From NCBI GenBank assembly GCA_016235245.1, contig JACRLO010000013.1:31232-95231 (forward strand): a DNA stretch of 64,000 bases. The letters run 5' to 3'. Below, piece after piece: positions 9,498 to 18,584 of the stretch. Each line of letters begins with the position of its first letter. Positions within the stretch are counted from its first letter, which is position 1. The DNA is from Nitrospirota bacterium. Lineage in GTDB: Bacteria; Nitrospirota; Thermodesulfovibrionia; Thermodesulfovibrionales; UBA6898. Under the pieces are notes generated by a model that did no database searches, was not told where the DNA came from, and saw nothing but the letters and a program-made list of their open reading frames with translations. The position numbers and the translations under genes were made by a program.

Positions 9498-10628
9498 TCA
9501 GTGCTCGGTTTCCGGGAAAAGATTCAGATATTTCACCGAGAACTTGAAGCCGACGAATGCAAAGGCAATCATTGCGGCCGTGAGAACGATCTCCATCAGC
9601 GAAGGGAAGTAATCCACGCCAAACCTTCCTGCATATTCTGCCAGACCGAAGATGCCGACATTCATCCGGTTAAGAAGGATGCCGACGATCACCAGTATGT
9701 TGATCGCAAAGATGCTGCTCAGTCTTGTTCTGAAGTCTCTGACTGCGAGCAATACGAGGGGCAGCAGAACACCAATCACCATCTCAAGAAGATACATATT
9801 TGCCGTAAAGCTGCCGGTCAAGGCTGCCCCTATGCCGGCGCCCGACAGCAGGTCCCAGACCTTAAGGACAAAATAGAGAGCGGCAACAACAAGAGACCCC
9901 CTCGCCAAGCCCGTCAGAATATCCATGGGTGGTTTATGTTTAAAAATCCTTGCGCTCAGGATTGTCTCAAAACTCACCATGGAAAGCCCCATCATAATTG
10001 CAGAGACGAGAAACAGATAGGGAAGTCTGCTGCTGTACCAGAGCGGCGAAAGCTTTGAGGGAATGAGCAGATAGACTGCACCGAGCGAAGACTGGTGCAG
10101 GGTTGAAAGGAGCACGCCAAACAGTACGATCGGCACCATGATCCTGTTTACAAAACGGTAGGCCCCGCTCATCTTAAATCTCTCGAAGATCATGGGGCTG
10201 GACTCTGCGGCAAGCGTTGTCGTATAGAGCACAACATGAATGGCAACGATAAACATGATCGAATTGATCTGCCACATTACCAGCGGATGCCATAAGCGGA
10301 ACGACTGTCCGATATCAAAGAAAATAGATGTTGCTGCAAGAACATACCCGAAAAAAGCGTTCAGGATAGCAGCCCTTACAATGGGTTTATATTTTTTCCA
10401 GTTCAGGAGGTAAACCGCTCCGGCTATGATAAAACCGCCGGCAGCCATTGCAACGCCGCCTAACACGTCAAAGCCGATCCAGAAGCCCCACGGCCAGATA
10501 TCATTAAGGTTTGTTGCAGCACCGAGCCCAAACAGCATCCGGTAAATCGCCACAACACCACCCGCTGCCATAACAAGGAGCAGTCCCAGGGTCATGGGAG
10601 TCATCATCTTAATGTCTTTATGGTTCAT
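9498..10628 (-). CDS. hybB: hydrogenase membrane subunit HybB (NrfD/PsrC family)
   Basis: 376-aa integral membrane protein with about nine or ten hydrophobic helices and no obvious haem ligands, of the NrfD/PsrC/HybB family. It links the hydrogenase FeS chain to the quinone pool. It starts MNHKDIKMMTPMTLGLLLVMA and sits between hybA (5 bases upstream) and hybC (58 bases downstream), the same order as the E. coli hybOABC operon. The family architecture and context are clear; the direction of electron flow is inferred. Confidence 0.92.
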   Translation of the reverse strand: MNHKDIKMMTPMTLGLLLVMAAGGVVAIYRMLFGLGAATNLNDIWPWGFWIGFDVLGGVAMAAGGFIIAGAVYLLNWKKYKPIVRAAILNAFFGYVLAATSIFFDIGQSFRLWHPLVMWQINSIMFIVAIHVVLYTTTLAAESSPMIFERFKMSGAYRFVNRIMVPIVLFGVLLSTLHQSSLGAVYLLIPSKLSPLWYSSRLPYLFLVSAIMMGLSMVSFETILSARIFKHKPPMDILTGLARGSLVVAALYFVLKVWDLLSGAGIGAALTGSFTANMYLLEMVIGVLLPLVLLAVRDFRTRLSSIFAINILVIVGILLNRMNVGIFGLAEYAGRFGVDYFPSLMEIVLTAAMIAFAFVGFKFSVKYLNLFPETEH

Positions 10629-10633
10629 CGCGG

Positions 10634-11638
10634 TTATTCCCCCTTATCCTTGTTTCTGCCCTTGGTGATGGCCCAGGTTGCTGCACCACCAATCAGCACA
10701 GTCGCTATGACAGCCGGTATTTTAGAGATGTAGGCCCAGGTGAGGTCAGGAAGGGCCTCGTCTTTGATATTCTTGTCAAATCCGAGCATCTCAAAAGGCA
10801 GTCCGGCAAGCAGAAGATACTGCGTTCCCCCGGCTTCTTTCATGCCATAGACATGATTGATGTATTTGGAAACCGTGCGTCTGCTCTTGTTCTTCGAGTC
10901 TGCGGTCTGTACCGGAAAATCGTATTGATCACCCGTTTTAAGAGTCAGCCGATTCTGGGCCTCTTTGCGAAGATCAACCACCTTGCCGAAGATCGAGGCG
11001 CCTGTCGGGCAGAATTCACAGCAGGCAGAGTATTTCCCCTCTGCATAGCGGTGATTGCAGAGCTGGCATTTTCTGACCTGAGGAGACGCCTTGCCAAATT
11101 CGTATTTCGGTATCCTGAAAGGGCAGGCAAGCTGGCAATATCTGCAGCCGATGCATTTGTTCTCTTCATAATAGACAACGCCGTTCTTAGGGTCCTTCTG
11201 AAGAGCAGCCACCGGGCAGGCAGAAACACAGGCAGGCGTGATGCAGTGCATGCAGTGCTGTTTTACAAAAGAGTAACCGTTTTCCGCTGAGTCCTTGGTT
11301 ACGGCCGTTCCGTTTTTGACAACTTTAATGATATTGAGCGTTTTCGCCGAAAGGTCATGCGGGTCGTCCCAGATCTTTTCCGGAGTAGAATATTCATAAG
11401 GAGGAGCTACCACTTCCGTACCGGAAGAGAGCGCACCTTTTGGCATGCTGTTGTAGGTCTTGCAGTTGACCATACAGGATTTGCAGCCTATGCAGAGAGT
11501 CGCATCATAAAGAATGCCGACTGCCTCGGGAGGGAGTTCCTTTGACATGGACGCATTGACCGGCATCGCCTGTGAGGCAAGCAGCATGCCGCTACCAGCT
11601 GCCGCTGTCTTGAGAAAATCTCGCCTGTTCATGCTCAT
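10634..11638 (-). CDS. hybA: hydrogenase iron-sulfur subunit HybA with Tat signal
   Basis: 334-aa periplasmic ferredoxin-like subunit. The Tat signal NRRDFLKTAAAGSGM is at residues 4-18. Four cysteine clusters follow: CIGCKSCMVNC, CMHCITPACVSACP, CIGCRYCQLACP and CQLCNHRY with a later CCEFCPTG, enough for four [4Fe-4S] clusters. A C-terminal hydrophobic helix (VIATVLIGGAATWAI) probably anchors it. It passes electrons from HybO to HybB. Confidence 0.94.
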   Translation of the reverse strand: MSMNRRDFLKTAAAGSGMLLASQAMPVNASMSKELPPEAVGILYDATLCIGCKSCMVNCKTYNSMPKGALSSGTEVVAPPYEYSTPEKIWDDPHDLSAKTLNIIKVVKNGTAVTKDSAENGYSFVKQHCMHCITPACVSACPVAALQKDPKNGVVYYEENKCIGCRYCQLACPFRIPKYEFGKASPQVRKCQLCNHRYAEGKYSACCEFCPTGASIFGKVVDLRKEAQNRLTLKTGDQYDFPVQTADSKNKSRRTVSKYINHVYGMKEAGGTQYLLLAGLPFEMLGFDKNIKDEALPDLTWAYISKIPAVIATVLIGGAATWAITKGRNKDKGE

Positions 11639-11641
11639 GGC

Positions 11642-12781
11642 CTATTCCCCCTTGTCTTTTTTGTCGTCGTCCTTCTTGCCAAGACCGGACAGCAGGGCCG
11701 CTCCTGCAGCGCCTATCGCAACTCCTGCTACGCCCGCAGCAAGCGCCGTGGTCCCGGGAGCCACGCCCTCTTTACCGGGAAAGACTTCGGTAAAGATTGA
11801 AGGAGGCGTAATATACTTCGGTCTTGCAGGGGAATGAAGAGGAACGGTAAAGCCGACACCCTTTTCCGTACAGCCAAAGCAGGGATGTCCTGTACCGACC
11901 GGCCAGGCTCCAGAGCCGACGTCGTTAAAGAGCTGGACAGGGCAGTTTGCAAAGGTCTCGGGCCCCTTGCATCCGAGCTTATAAAGACAGTAGCCCTTTC
12001 TGTGGCCTTCATCACCGAACTGCAGCGCAAACCTTCCTGCATCGAAATGCGGACGGCGTTCGCAGTTTTCATGAATGATCCTGCCATAGGCAAACTTCGG
12101 TCTTGATTGATCATCAAGCTCAGGAAGTTTCTTAAAGGTCACGTAATACAGCACGGTTGAAAGAAAATTATAGGGGTTAGGCGGACAGCCGGGAATATTA
12201 ACCACAGGCGTCTTTATCCCTTTGCTCTTCAGCACTTCATGCGCCGCAGTCGCCCCTGTCGGATTAGGGTCCGAGGCCGGCAACCCGCCCCATGATGAGC
12301 AGGATCCCATTGCCACAACTGCTGCAGCATCAGTGGCCATTTCAACAAGAAGAGAAAGAGCTGTTTTGCCGCCGATCTTGCAGTAAATACCGTTGTCCTT
12401 GATCGGTATGGAGCCGTCGACAACAAGGATGTATTTGCCCTTATACTCCTTCATAGCCTTCACACGCCAATCCTCAGCCTGCTTTCCCGATCCGACGAGA
12501 AGAGTTTCATGATATTCAAGCGAGATCAGTTCAAGGATAAGTTTTTCGAGTGTCGGATGGCTCGCCCTTAAGAGGGTCTCCGTACATCCTGTGCATTCCT
12601 GCGCAGAAAGCCAGAGCACGGGTGGACGCTTCTGGGTCGTGACCGCCTCAGCGATCTTCTCTCCCATCCCGATCGGAAGCCCCATGCCTACAGCCATGGT
12701 GCTGCAGAACTTCAGAAAGTCCCTGCGCGAAAAACCGCAGATCATCTCCTCTTCCTTAGCGACAAGTTCAAGTTCCTTCAT
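11642..12781 (-). CDS. hybO: [NiFe] hydrogenase small subunit HybO with Tat signal and C-terminal anchor
   Basis: 379-aa electron-transfer subunit. The start at ATG 12781 is chosen because a strong GGGGGAAGG ribosome-binding site lies just upstream; longer forms add an unlikely basic leader. The Tat motif SRRDFLKF is at residues 18-25 and should export the folded heterodimer. FeS ligands are visible as AQECTGCTE, MGSCSSWGG, NIPGCPPNP (proximal), HENCERRPHFD, LYKLGCKGPETFANCP and HPCFGCTEKG (medial and distal). The end has an Ala/Gly-rich transmembrane helix and a charged tail. It is the first gene of the operon. Confidence 0.95.
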   Translation of the reverse strand: MKELELVAKEEEMICGFSRRDFLKFCSTMAVGMGLPIGMGEKIAEAVTTQKRPPVLWLSAQECTGCTETLLRASHPTLEKLILELISLEYHETLLVGSGKQAEDWRVKAMKEYKGKYILVVDGSIPIKDNGIYCKIGGKTALSLLVEMATDAAAVVAMGSCSSWGGLPASDPNPTGATAAHEVLKSKGIKTPVVNIPGCPPNPYNFLSTVLYYVTFKKLPELDDQSRPKFAYGRIIHENCERRPHFDAGRFALQFGDEGHRKGYCLYKLGCKGPETFANCPVQLFNDVGSGAWPVGTGHPCFGCTEKGVGFTVPLHSPARPKYITPPSIFTEVFPGKEGVAPGTTALAAGVAGVAIGAAGAALLSGLGKKDDDKKDKGE

Positions 12782-13103
12782 TGCCTTCCCCCTTCTGTTT
12801 CTGGATGTTAAATCTGTTCTGCACCTAAGCCGTCTCGTCAGATTTTGGACCATACCAACAGAGGCGGCTAATGAATTTATTTTATAGACGCATAAGCTTG
12901 ATTATTATACTACTCAAAATTCAAATTAATTCAAACTCTTTTTTGCGCTCAAATTACGAAACAAGGAAAGATGCTAATTATAAATAGATACGGACGGCCG
13001 ACTCGTATATACTTATGAGAAAGAGCAGCTTCGAGGAATGCATCCTCATCAGTAGCAGGGATACCGTATTCCAAGAGAAATTATATTTTCAGGGAGGATT
13101 ACA
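12782..13103. other. divergent intergenic region between hybO and osmC
   Basis: AT-rich spacer between two divergent genes that must hold both promoters. A ribosome-binding site for each gene is visible. No further gene or clear structured RNA is seen. Confidence 0.6.
12904..12934 (-). promoter_or_regulatory. possible sigma-70 promoter of the hyb operon
   Basis: On the minus strand a perfect TATAAT (12909-12904) is preceded by TTGAAT (12934-12929), with a 19-base spacer, longer than the ideal 17. It lies about 125 bases before the hybO start. The match is modest and the spacing is poor. Confidence 0.35.
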
Positions 13104-13523
13104 ATGGCGAAAGCAACGGTTACATTCACAGGCGGCATGCAGTTTGTAGCAACGGCAGATTCAGGCCATGCAGTGGTAATGGATGCAGGACAGGAGGTCG
13201 GCGGCATCAATTCGGGGTCAAGACCTATGGAGCTCCTCCTGATGGGCATCGGGGGATGCTCGGGAATGGATATCATCTCGATACTCAGGAAAAAGAAGCA
13301 GCAGGTGACAGGACTTGAAGCACACGTCAGCGGCGTTATGGCAGACGACTACCCTCATAAATATACAGAGATCGCGATCGAGTACATCGTCACGGGAAGA
13401 AAACTATCGGAGGAGGCAGTAAAAAGAGCAGTGCAGCTTTCAATGGACAAATACTGCTCGGTCAAAGCCACGCTTGAAGGAGCGGCCAGGATCGACTTCT
13501 CTTACCGGATAGTTGAAGATTGA
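13104..13523 (+). CDS. OsmC/Ohr family protein
   Basis: 139-aa OsmC-like protein. Family members reduce organic hydroperoxides with two cysteines. Here Cys is present in GIGGCSGMDIISIL (about residue 51) and DKYCSVKATL (about 113), and RPMELLLMGIGG is the family helix. A GGAGG ribosome-binding site precedes the ATG. It diverges from the hydrogenase operon, so an oxidative-stress role near an oxygen-sensitive enzyme is plausible but unproven. Confidence 0.9.
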   Translation: MAKATVTFTGGMQFVATADSGHAVVMDAGQEVGGINSGSRPMELLLMGIGGCSGMDIISILRKKKQQVTGLEAHVSGVMADDYPHKYTEIAIEYIVTGRKLSEEAVKRAVQLSMDKYCSVKATLEGAARIDFSYRIVED

Positions 13524-13544
13524 TGAGAAAATTGTGGCAGCTGG

Positions 13545-14351
13545 CTATTTGGATAAGACAATTCCCGCATATCCCACAACGCTGTCATAGTCACCGCTCA
13601 CTTCCCCTGACGTCATATAATTAATAAGTCTTGCGTTCCTGGCCCCAAGCAGCTGCGCCGCAATAAGCATGACCGTTGCCGGCAATACGCCGCACATGGA
13701 TATCCTCTCATGCATAACCGTATCATAGAGACCGCGGGGGTCAAGACCAAGCATCTTCTCTATTGCCCTGCTGTCTTTTTGACGAGCGACCTTGTCAGAG
13801 ACATAATGACTCATGTCAGAACTCGCCAGAATCGTAACCGGGTATTCCACTGCCTCAATGGCCTTTGCAATCGCTTCAGCAAGTTCACTGCAGTTATCAT
13901 AGGATGCGCTCATCAATGCAATGGGAACGATAGAGACATCGCGGGAAAAATGGACAATAAAGGGCAGCTGAACCTCCAGGGAATGCTCATAGGCATGAGC
14001 CTGCGAATCATTGACTGCCAGACTCGTGCCCTTGCATATCCTGCGTGCAAGACTGCTGTCGATATTGAGACTTCCGGTAGGGACCTCCCAGGCGCCTTCA
14101 TCCATGATCGAAACTGCATGGCCAAGGCCCGTGTGGTTTGGTCCCAGCATGATAAACGTCTTTGGCATCGCAATAGAGGAGTAGACCTGACCAGCTACCG
14201 TACCGGAATATATGAGTCCGGCATGCGGGACCATGATACCGACAGCACCCATTGGGGGCAGACCGGAGGAGACTAACTGCTCAACCTGCCTGCCGAGTCC
14301 GGCACGAGTACCGTCATAGAACCTGCCTGCAACTGCCGGAGTTCGACGCAT
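13545..14351 (-). CDS. MEMO1-family protein (AmmeMemoRadiSam system protein B)
   Basis: 268-aa MEMO/YjoB-like protein. It shows the family start RRTPAVAGRFYDGTRAGL, the histidine motifs MVPHAGLIYSGTVAG and LGPNHTGLG, SSDMSHYVSD, and a late MCGVLPATVMLIAA. The Memo gene is often found with an AMMECR1 gene and a radical SAM gene; neither is next to it here. It is read 2 bases after dnaB, probably in the same transcript. The biochemical role of the bacterial family is not established. Confidence 0.9.
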   Translation of the reverse strand: MRRTPAVAGRFYDGTRAGLGRQVEQLVSSGLPPMGAVGIMVPHAGLIYSGTVAGQVYSSIAMPKTFIMLGPNHTGLGHAVSIMDEGAWEVPTGSLNIDSSLARRICKGTSLAVNDSQAHAYEHSLEVQLPFIVHFSRDVSIVPIALMSASYDNCSELAEAIAKAIEAVEYPVTILASSDMSHYVSDKVARQKDSRAIEKMLGLDPRGLYDTVMHERISMCGVLPATVMLIAAQLLGARNARLINYMTSGEVSGDYDSVVGYAGIVLSK

Positions 14352-14353
14352 TA

Positions 14354-15721
14354 TCAGAAGGTCTCTTCCAGTTCCTGATATTCGAGATCAGTCGCATCGA
14401 CAAACCGCGTACAGTAGGCAAGAAAGGTGAGATTGACCTTGTCCGTAGGACCGTTTCTCTGTTTTGCAATATCCACCACAATGCCGCCCCTGCCCTCTTT
14501 CTCCTCCTTTGCTTCGCGGTACAGAAACATGATAACGTCGGCATCCTGTTCAATGGCTCCAGACTCTCTGAGGTCGGCAAGAGTCGGATTCTTGTTGCTG
14601 CCTGTCCTGGTCTCGACTCCGCGGTTCAACTGGCTCAGGGCAATGACCGGCACCTCGAGTTCCTTTGCCAGCGCTTTAAGAGAACGCGAAATATCTGCAA
14701 TCTCCTGTTCGCGCCGCTCAAATTTTCCGGTGCCTTTCATAAGCTGAAGGTAATCGATAATGATGAGGCTGAGGCCGTGCTGCTGCTTCAATCTCCGCGC
14801 CTTTGCTCTCATTTCAAGCACCGAAAGGCCGGACGAATCATCGATAAATATTTTGGACTCGGCAAGTTTACCGGCAGCATTTGTCAGTTTGTTCCAATCC
14901 TCACGCTTATTGATGAATCCCTTTCTCACCTTGTTCGAATCCACCTTTGCCTCAGAGCAGAGCATTCTCATCACCAGTTGCTCCTTCGCCATTTCAAGAC
15001 TGAAAATCGCCACAGGTTCGTTCATGCCAATGCCGACGTGTTGGGCAATATTGAGGCAGAATGCGGTCTTGCCCATGCCGGGCCGCCCGCCTATAATAAT
15101 CAGATCTCCCCGCTGAAAGCCGGTAGTCAGCTCGTCAATGTCCTTGAATCCTGACGGCACGCCGGTGATCGCCTCTTTCCGGTCATAAAGCCTTTCGATC
15201 GTGACGAAGGTATCGGTAATCAGGTCCTTCATGGGGTAGAAGGCGGTCTTTACCTTCCGGTCATGAAGCGTGAATATGGTCTTTTCAGCAAAATCAATCA
15301 GCTCATCAGCGTCCTGCTCGCTTTCATAGACATTCTTCGCGATATCGGTTACCGAGGTGAGAAGCCCTCTGACCAGCGCCTTTTCCTTGATGATCCTAGC
15401 ATGATACCGCACATTGGCAGAGGTCGCCACGATAGAGGCGAGAGAGGAGAGATACTGCAACCCGCCTATAGCTTCAAGCTCTCCGCGGGTTTTCATGAAT
15501 TCAGTCAGGGTAATGATATCGACCGGATCAGATTTTTTATGAAGATCGGTCATGGCCTGATAGATCTTTTTGTGCGAATCGCGATAGAAATCATCAGCGA
15601 TAAGCATCTCAACCGCGGTGTGAAGAGCGTCATTGTCAAGCAAAATGGCGCCCAGAACAGACTGCTCTGCTTCTATACTCTGTGGAGGGACCCTGTCTTT
15701 CTGGATTTCAGAATCTCTCAT
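14354..15721 (-). CDS. dnaB: replicative DNA helicase DnaB
   Basis: 455-aa hexameric fork helicase. It has the N-terminal DnaB domain (PPQSIEAEQSVLGAILLDN), a linker helix, and the RecA-like core with Walker A GGRPGMGKTAF (about 203), Walker B LIIIDYLQLM and the arginine-finger region LADLRESGAIEQDAD. It overlaps rplI by 4 bases, a common rplI-dnaB arrangement. Length is normal, with no intein. Confidence 0.97.
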   Translation of the reverse strand: MRDSEIQKDRVPPQSIEAEQSVLGAILLDNDALHTAVEMLIADDFYRDSHKKIYQAMTDLHKKSDPVDIITLTEFMKTRGELEAIGGLQYLSSLASIVATSANVRYHARIIKEKALVRGLLTSVTDIAKNVYESEQDADELIDFAEKTIFTLHDRKVKTAFYPMKDLITDTFVTIERLYDRKEAITGVPSGFKDIDELTTGFQRGDLIIIGGRPGMGKTAFCLNIAQHVGIGMNEPVAIFSLEMAKEQLVMRMLCSEAKVDSNKVRKGFINKREDWNKLTNAAGKLAESKIFIDDSSGLSVLEMRAKARRLKQQHGLSLIIIDYLQLMKGTGKFERREQEIADISRSLKALAKELEVPVIALSQLNRGVETRTGSNKNPTLADLRESGAIEQDADVIMFLYREAKEEKEGRGGIVVDIAKQRNGPTDKVNLTFLAYCTRFVDATDLEYQELEETF

Positions 15722-16161
15722 TCAGAAACAACATGAATTTTTACCGGAGCAGAAACCTCTGGGTGCATCTTGACATGAACAACAAATTCTCCAATGCGCT
15801 TGATTGGTTCATCAATATGAATTTTTTTCTTGTCGATTTCAAAACCCTGGGCCACGAGAGCCTCGGCAATATCCATGCTGGTTACACTGCCGAAAAGCTT
15901 CTCTTCTTCTCCGACCTTTGCCTTGATAACAAGCGTCAGTGCCGAGAGCTTCTCCGCTGAAGCCTTGGAGGCATCCCTGATCTTGGCGGCCTTCTCCATA
16001 ATGATCTTCTTATTATGCTCAAGCTCCTTTATGTTCTTGGTGCTTGCCTCAGCAGCAAGATTCTTGGGGATCAGATAGTTCCGTGCATATCCGTCTGATG
16101 CATTGACAACTTCCCCCATATGACCAAGCCCCTTCACATCATCTTTGAGAATTACTTTCAT
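15718..16161 (-). CDS. rplI: 50S ribosomal protein L9
   Basis: 147-aa ribosomal protein. The N-terminal domain MKVILKDDVKGLGHMGEVV and NYLIPKNLAAEAS is diagnostic, followed by the long connecting helix and the C-terminal domain (LFGSVTSMDIAEAL). It starts the rplI-dnaB-memo run. The stop overlaps the dnaB ATG. Confidence 0.97.
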   Translation of the reverse strand: MKVILKDDVKGLGHMGEVVNASDGYARNYLIPKNLAAEASTKNIKELEHNKKIIMEKAAKIRDASKASAEKLSALTLVIKAKVGEEEKLFGSVTSMDIAEALVAQGFEIDKKKIHIDEPIKRIGEFVVHVKMHPEVSAPVKIHVVSE

Positions 16162-16247
16162 ACTATTCGTCTCCTTGTCTGCTTTTTTGTATTACGATAC
16201 CACAAAAATTACAAAAATTTCCCTCTCTCCCGGATAGGCAAATCCGC

Positions 16248-16277
16248 TTGAATTTGGGCCTTTAGATTGTTTATAAT
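16248..16277 (+). promoter_or_regulatory. probable sigma-70 promoter upstream of the FadL-type gene
   Basis: TTGAAT (16248-16253), an 18-base spacer and a perfect TATAAT (16272-16277). It lies about 130 bases before the FadL-like start and points toward it. Confidence 0.5.
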
Positions 16278-16295
16278 CTGCGAAACTGTCGCAGA
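16277..16295 (+). repeat. 7-bp hairpin just after the promoter
   Basis: TCTGCGA-AACTG-TCGCAGA is a perfect stem at the expected 5' end of the fadL-like transcript. It may stabilise the mRNA or be an operator; nothing else is known. Confidence 0.4.
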
Positions 16296-16406
16296 ATGCT
16301 CCACAATGAAAAGGAGGAGGAAAACTACCAAGACTATTGTTGACAGGTTTTCACCTTACGGCCAAATATAATAAATCTTTCGTAAAACAGAAAAGGAGGG
16401 TATCAA

Positions 16407-17690
16407 ATGAAAATGACAGGCAGCAGATGGGTCAATCTTTTTATGTTGCTCATGGCTTTCGTGGCAGGACTTGGCTTTGTTGCAGGTGATGCACAGGCAA
16501 CGAACGGTTATTTTGCACATGGTTACAGCATTGAGAGCAAGGCAATGGGTGGCGCTGGAGTGGCATTGCCCCAGAGTTCGCTGGATGCTTCGGTAAACCC
16601 GGCACTCATGGCCTTTGTCGGAACCCGTGCTGACATCTCTCTCAGCATTTTTAATCCAAACAGGGAATATACCGTTGAGGGAACCCCTTCGGGCTTTCCG
16701 GGAACGTTTGGCCTGACTCCCGGAACGGTCAAGAGCGACAGCAACTATTTTCTCGTTCCGGCAATGGGTGCAAACTGGGTAATGACAAATAAGTCTTCAA
16801 TCGGAATTTCAGTCTTCGGCAATGGCGGTATGAATACCGACTACGACAAAAGCACATTCTACGGGTCAAAGCCTACGGGTGTAGACCTGATGCAGTTATT
16901 CATCATGCCGACCCTTTCCGTAAAGGTAACACCAAAGCACTCTCTTGGATTCAGCCCAATTATTGCGTATCAGAGGTTTGAGGAGCGCGGTCTCCAGGCC
17001 TTTGCCGCCTTTTCGAGCGATCCTGCGAACATCTCCAACAGAGGCTATGACAATGCATATGGTTTTGGCGGCAGGATCGGTTACTATGGCGAGATCATGC
17101 CCTACCTGAGCGTCGGTGCATCATTTCAGACAAAGATCTGGACGACCAAATATGGCAAATATGCCGGACTCTTTGCTGAGCAGGGTGGCTTTGACATCCC
17201 GGCCAACTGGACAATCGGCGTCGCCGTTAAACCGACACCGGCCCTGGCATTTCTCTTTGATGTTCAGAAAATCTACTACAGTGATACAAACTCAATTGGC
17301 AATCCTATGATGCCCAATTTAATGACCGCTGCCCTTGGTAATGATGGCGGAGCAGGCTTTGGCTGGCATGATATGACTGTCTATAAAGCAGGCGTGCAGT
17401 GGAAGAGCAGCAATGCATGGACATGGAGAGCAGGCTATTCCTACGGCAAACAGCCTATCCACAGTGAAGATGTCATGTTTAATATCCTTGCTCCCGGCGT
17501 CATAGAACAGCATGCAACGGTCGGCGTCACAAGAGCAATATCGAAGACGCAGGACCTCAGTTTTTCTCTTATGCATGCTTTCTCAAAGACCGTTAGCGGG
17601 CCGAATCCAATGGAAGTTCCCGGCATGCAGGAACTTCGCATAAAGATGAACCAGTGGGAAGCGACCCTCGGATACACCTGGAAGTTCTAA
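16407..17690 (+). CDS. FadL/OmpP1/TodX family outer membrane transporter
   Basis: 427-aa outer membrane beta barrel for hydrophobic compounds. A signal peptide (about 1-32, ending DAQA) is followed by the mature start TNGYFAHGYSIESKAMGGAGVALPQSSLDASVNPA, the hatch-region signature of the family. The protein ends in an aromatic residue (TLGYTWKF), typical for barrel insertion. A GGAGGG ribosome-binding site precedes the ATG. It stands alone and ends at a strong terminator. Substrate unknown; long-chain fatty acids or aromatics are usual. Confidence 0.9.
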   Translation: MKMTGSRWVNLFMLLMAFVAGLGFVAGDAQATNGYFAHGYSIESKAMGGAGVALPQSSLDASVNPALMAFVGTRADISLSIFNPNREYTVEGTPSGFPGTFGLTPGTVKSDSNYFLVPAMGANWVMTNKSSIGISVFGNGGMNTDYDKSTFYGSKPTGVDLMQLFIMPTLSVKVTPKHSLGFSPIIAYQRFEERGLQAFAAFSSDPANISNRGYDNAYGFGGRIGYYGEIMPYLSVGASFQTKIWTTKYGKYAGLFAEQGGFDIPANWTIGVAVKPTPALAFLFDVQKIYYSDTNSIGNPMMPNLMTAALGNDGGAGFGWHDMTVYKAGVQWKSSNAWTWRAGYSYGKQPIHSEDVMFNILAPGVIEQHATVGVTRAISKTQDLSFSLMHAFSKTVSGPNPMEVPGMQELRIKMNQWEATLGYTWKF

Positions 17691-17719
17691 GCTAAGAATC
17701 TCTTTCAGGGGCTACAAAA

Positions 17720-17755
17720 GGGGCCTGTGCTTCAAAGCACAGGCCCCTTCTTATT
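17720..17755. terminator. bidirectional intrinsic terminator between fadL-like gene and M50 protease
   Basis: A 12-bp perfect stem (GGGGCCTGTGCT, loop TCAA, AGCACAGGCCCC) is followed by TTCTTATTT on the plus strand and preceded by AAAA, which gives a U tract on the minus strand. It lies between convergent genes and reaches the stop codon of the M50 gene. Confidence 0.9.
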
Positions 17756-18584
17756 TGATAGTTACCGGTACCGGGATAAAGGTAAGGATAAAGATGACAA
17801 GCGCGATAAACCCTATCGTCTTGCGCCCTGGATCAAGGGGCACCTCAGGATAAAGGATAGGCGGATGCTTTGAACCGAGAAACAGCAGCAGCACGGCCCA
17901 GACCAGCCATCCCTGGAAGAAATAGCCGAGTATGACGAGCAGGCCTATCATACATTTTGAAAGCCATCCATGCCTTTCTCCCAATATTGCATAGGCAATA
18001 TGGCCGCCATCAAGCTGTCCGGCAGGGATAAGATTAAGGGAGGTAACAAAAAACCCGATCCATCCTGCAAATGCGATGGGGTGGAGGTATACTTCATAGG
18101 CATCTGGAATAGAACCTATGACGATCTTCGTCAGAGCGATAAACAGAAGGGAATCGCCCAATACCAGCATCTCACCAGACTGACGCGGCATCGCATGTAT
18201 CTCAGAGTAATGCAGACCGACAACAACGGCAACGACTGAGACGAGAAAACCCGCAATAGGACCTGATGAGCCGATATCCATGAGCGCATTTTTTGTGGTT
18301 ATCGCTGACCGCATTTTTATGAAGGCGCCAAGCGTCCCAAACAGGGTCGGCGCCGGGATGAAGTAGGGAAGTGAAGCCTCAATACCATGACGCCGCGACA
18401 TTATGTAGTGAGAAAACTCGTGGACAAGAAGTATTGAGAGCAGGGCAAGTGAAAACGGCAGCCCCTGAAAAATATGCTGCGGTTCTTTTATGAGGTCAAC
18501 ACCGGCATGAATCGCACCAACCGCAAGCGTAGAGACAAACGTCAGCAAAAACAGGGCAAGATTAAGGAGAGGAGACCTCCTCAT
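17751..18584 (-). CDS. site-2 protease family (M50) membrane metalloprotease
   Basis: 277-aa intramembrane zinc protease. The active-site motif LLVHEFSHYIMSRRHG is near residue 53, and the second zinc motif GQLDGGHIAYAILG is near residue 192, with about six hydrophobic segments between and around. No PDZ domain is evident, and the length is that of the short archaeal/plant EGY-like group. It overlaps rimO by 4 bases. Substrate unknown. Confidence 0.88.
   Translation of the reverse strand: MRRSPLLNLALFLLTFVSTLAVGAIHAGVDLIKEPQHIFQGLPFSLALLSILLVHEFSHYIMSRRHGIEASLPYFIPAPTLFGTLGAFIKMRSAITTKNALMDIGSSGPIAGFLVSVVAVVVGLHYSEIHAMPRQSGEMLVLGDSLLFIALTKIVIGSIPDAYEVYLHPIAFAGWIGFFVTSLNLIPAGQLDGGHIAYAILGERHGWLSKCMIGLLVILGYFFQGWLVWAVLLLFLGSKHPPILYPEVPLDPGRKTIGFIALVIFILTFIPVPVTIK

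Noticed and set aside
16340..16372. Second promoter before the FadL-type gene (TTGACA and TATAAT)
   Set aside because: The spacer is 21 bases; the site at 16248-16277 fits better.
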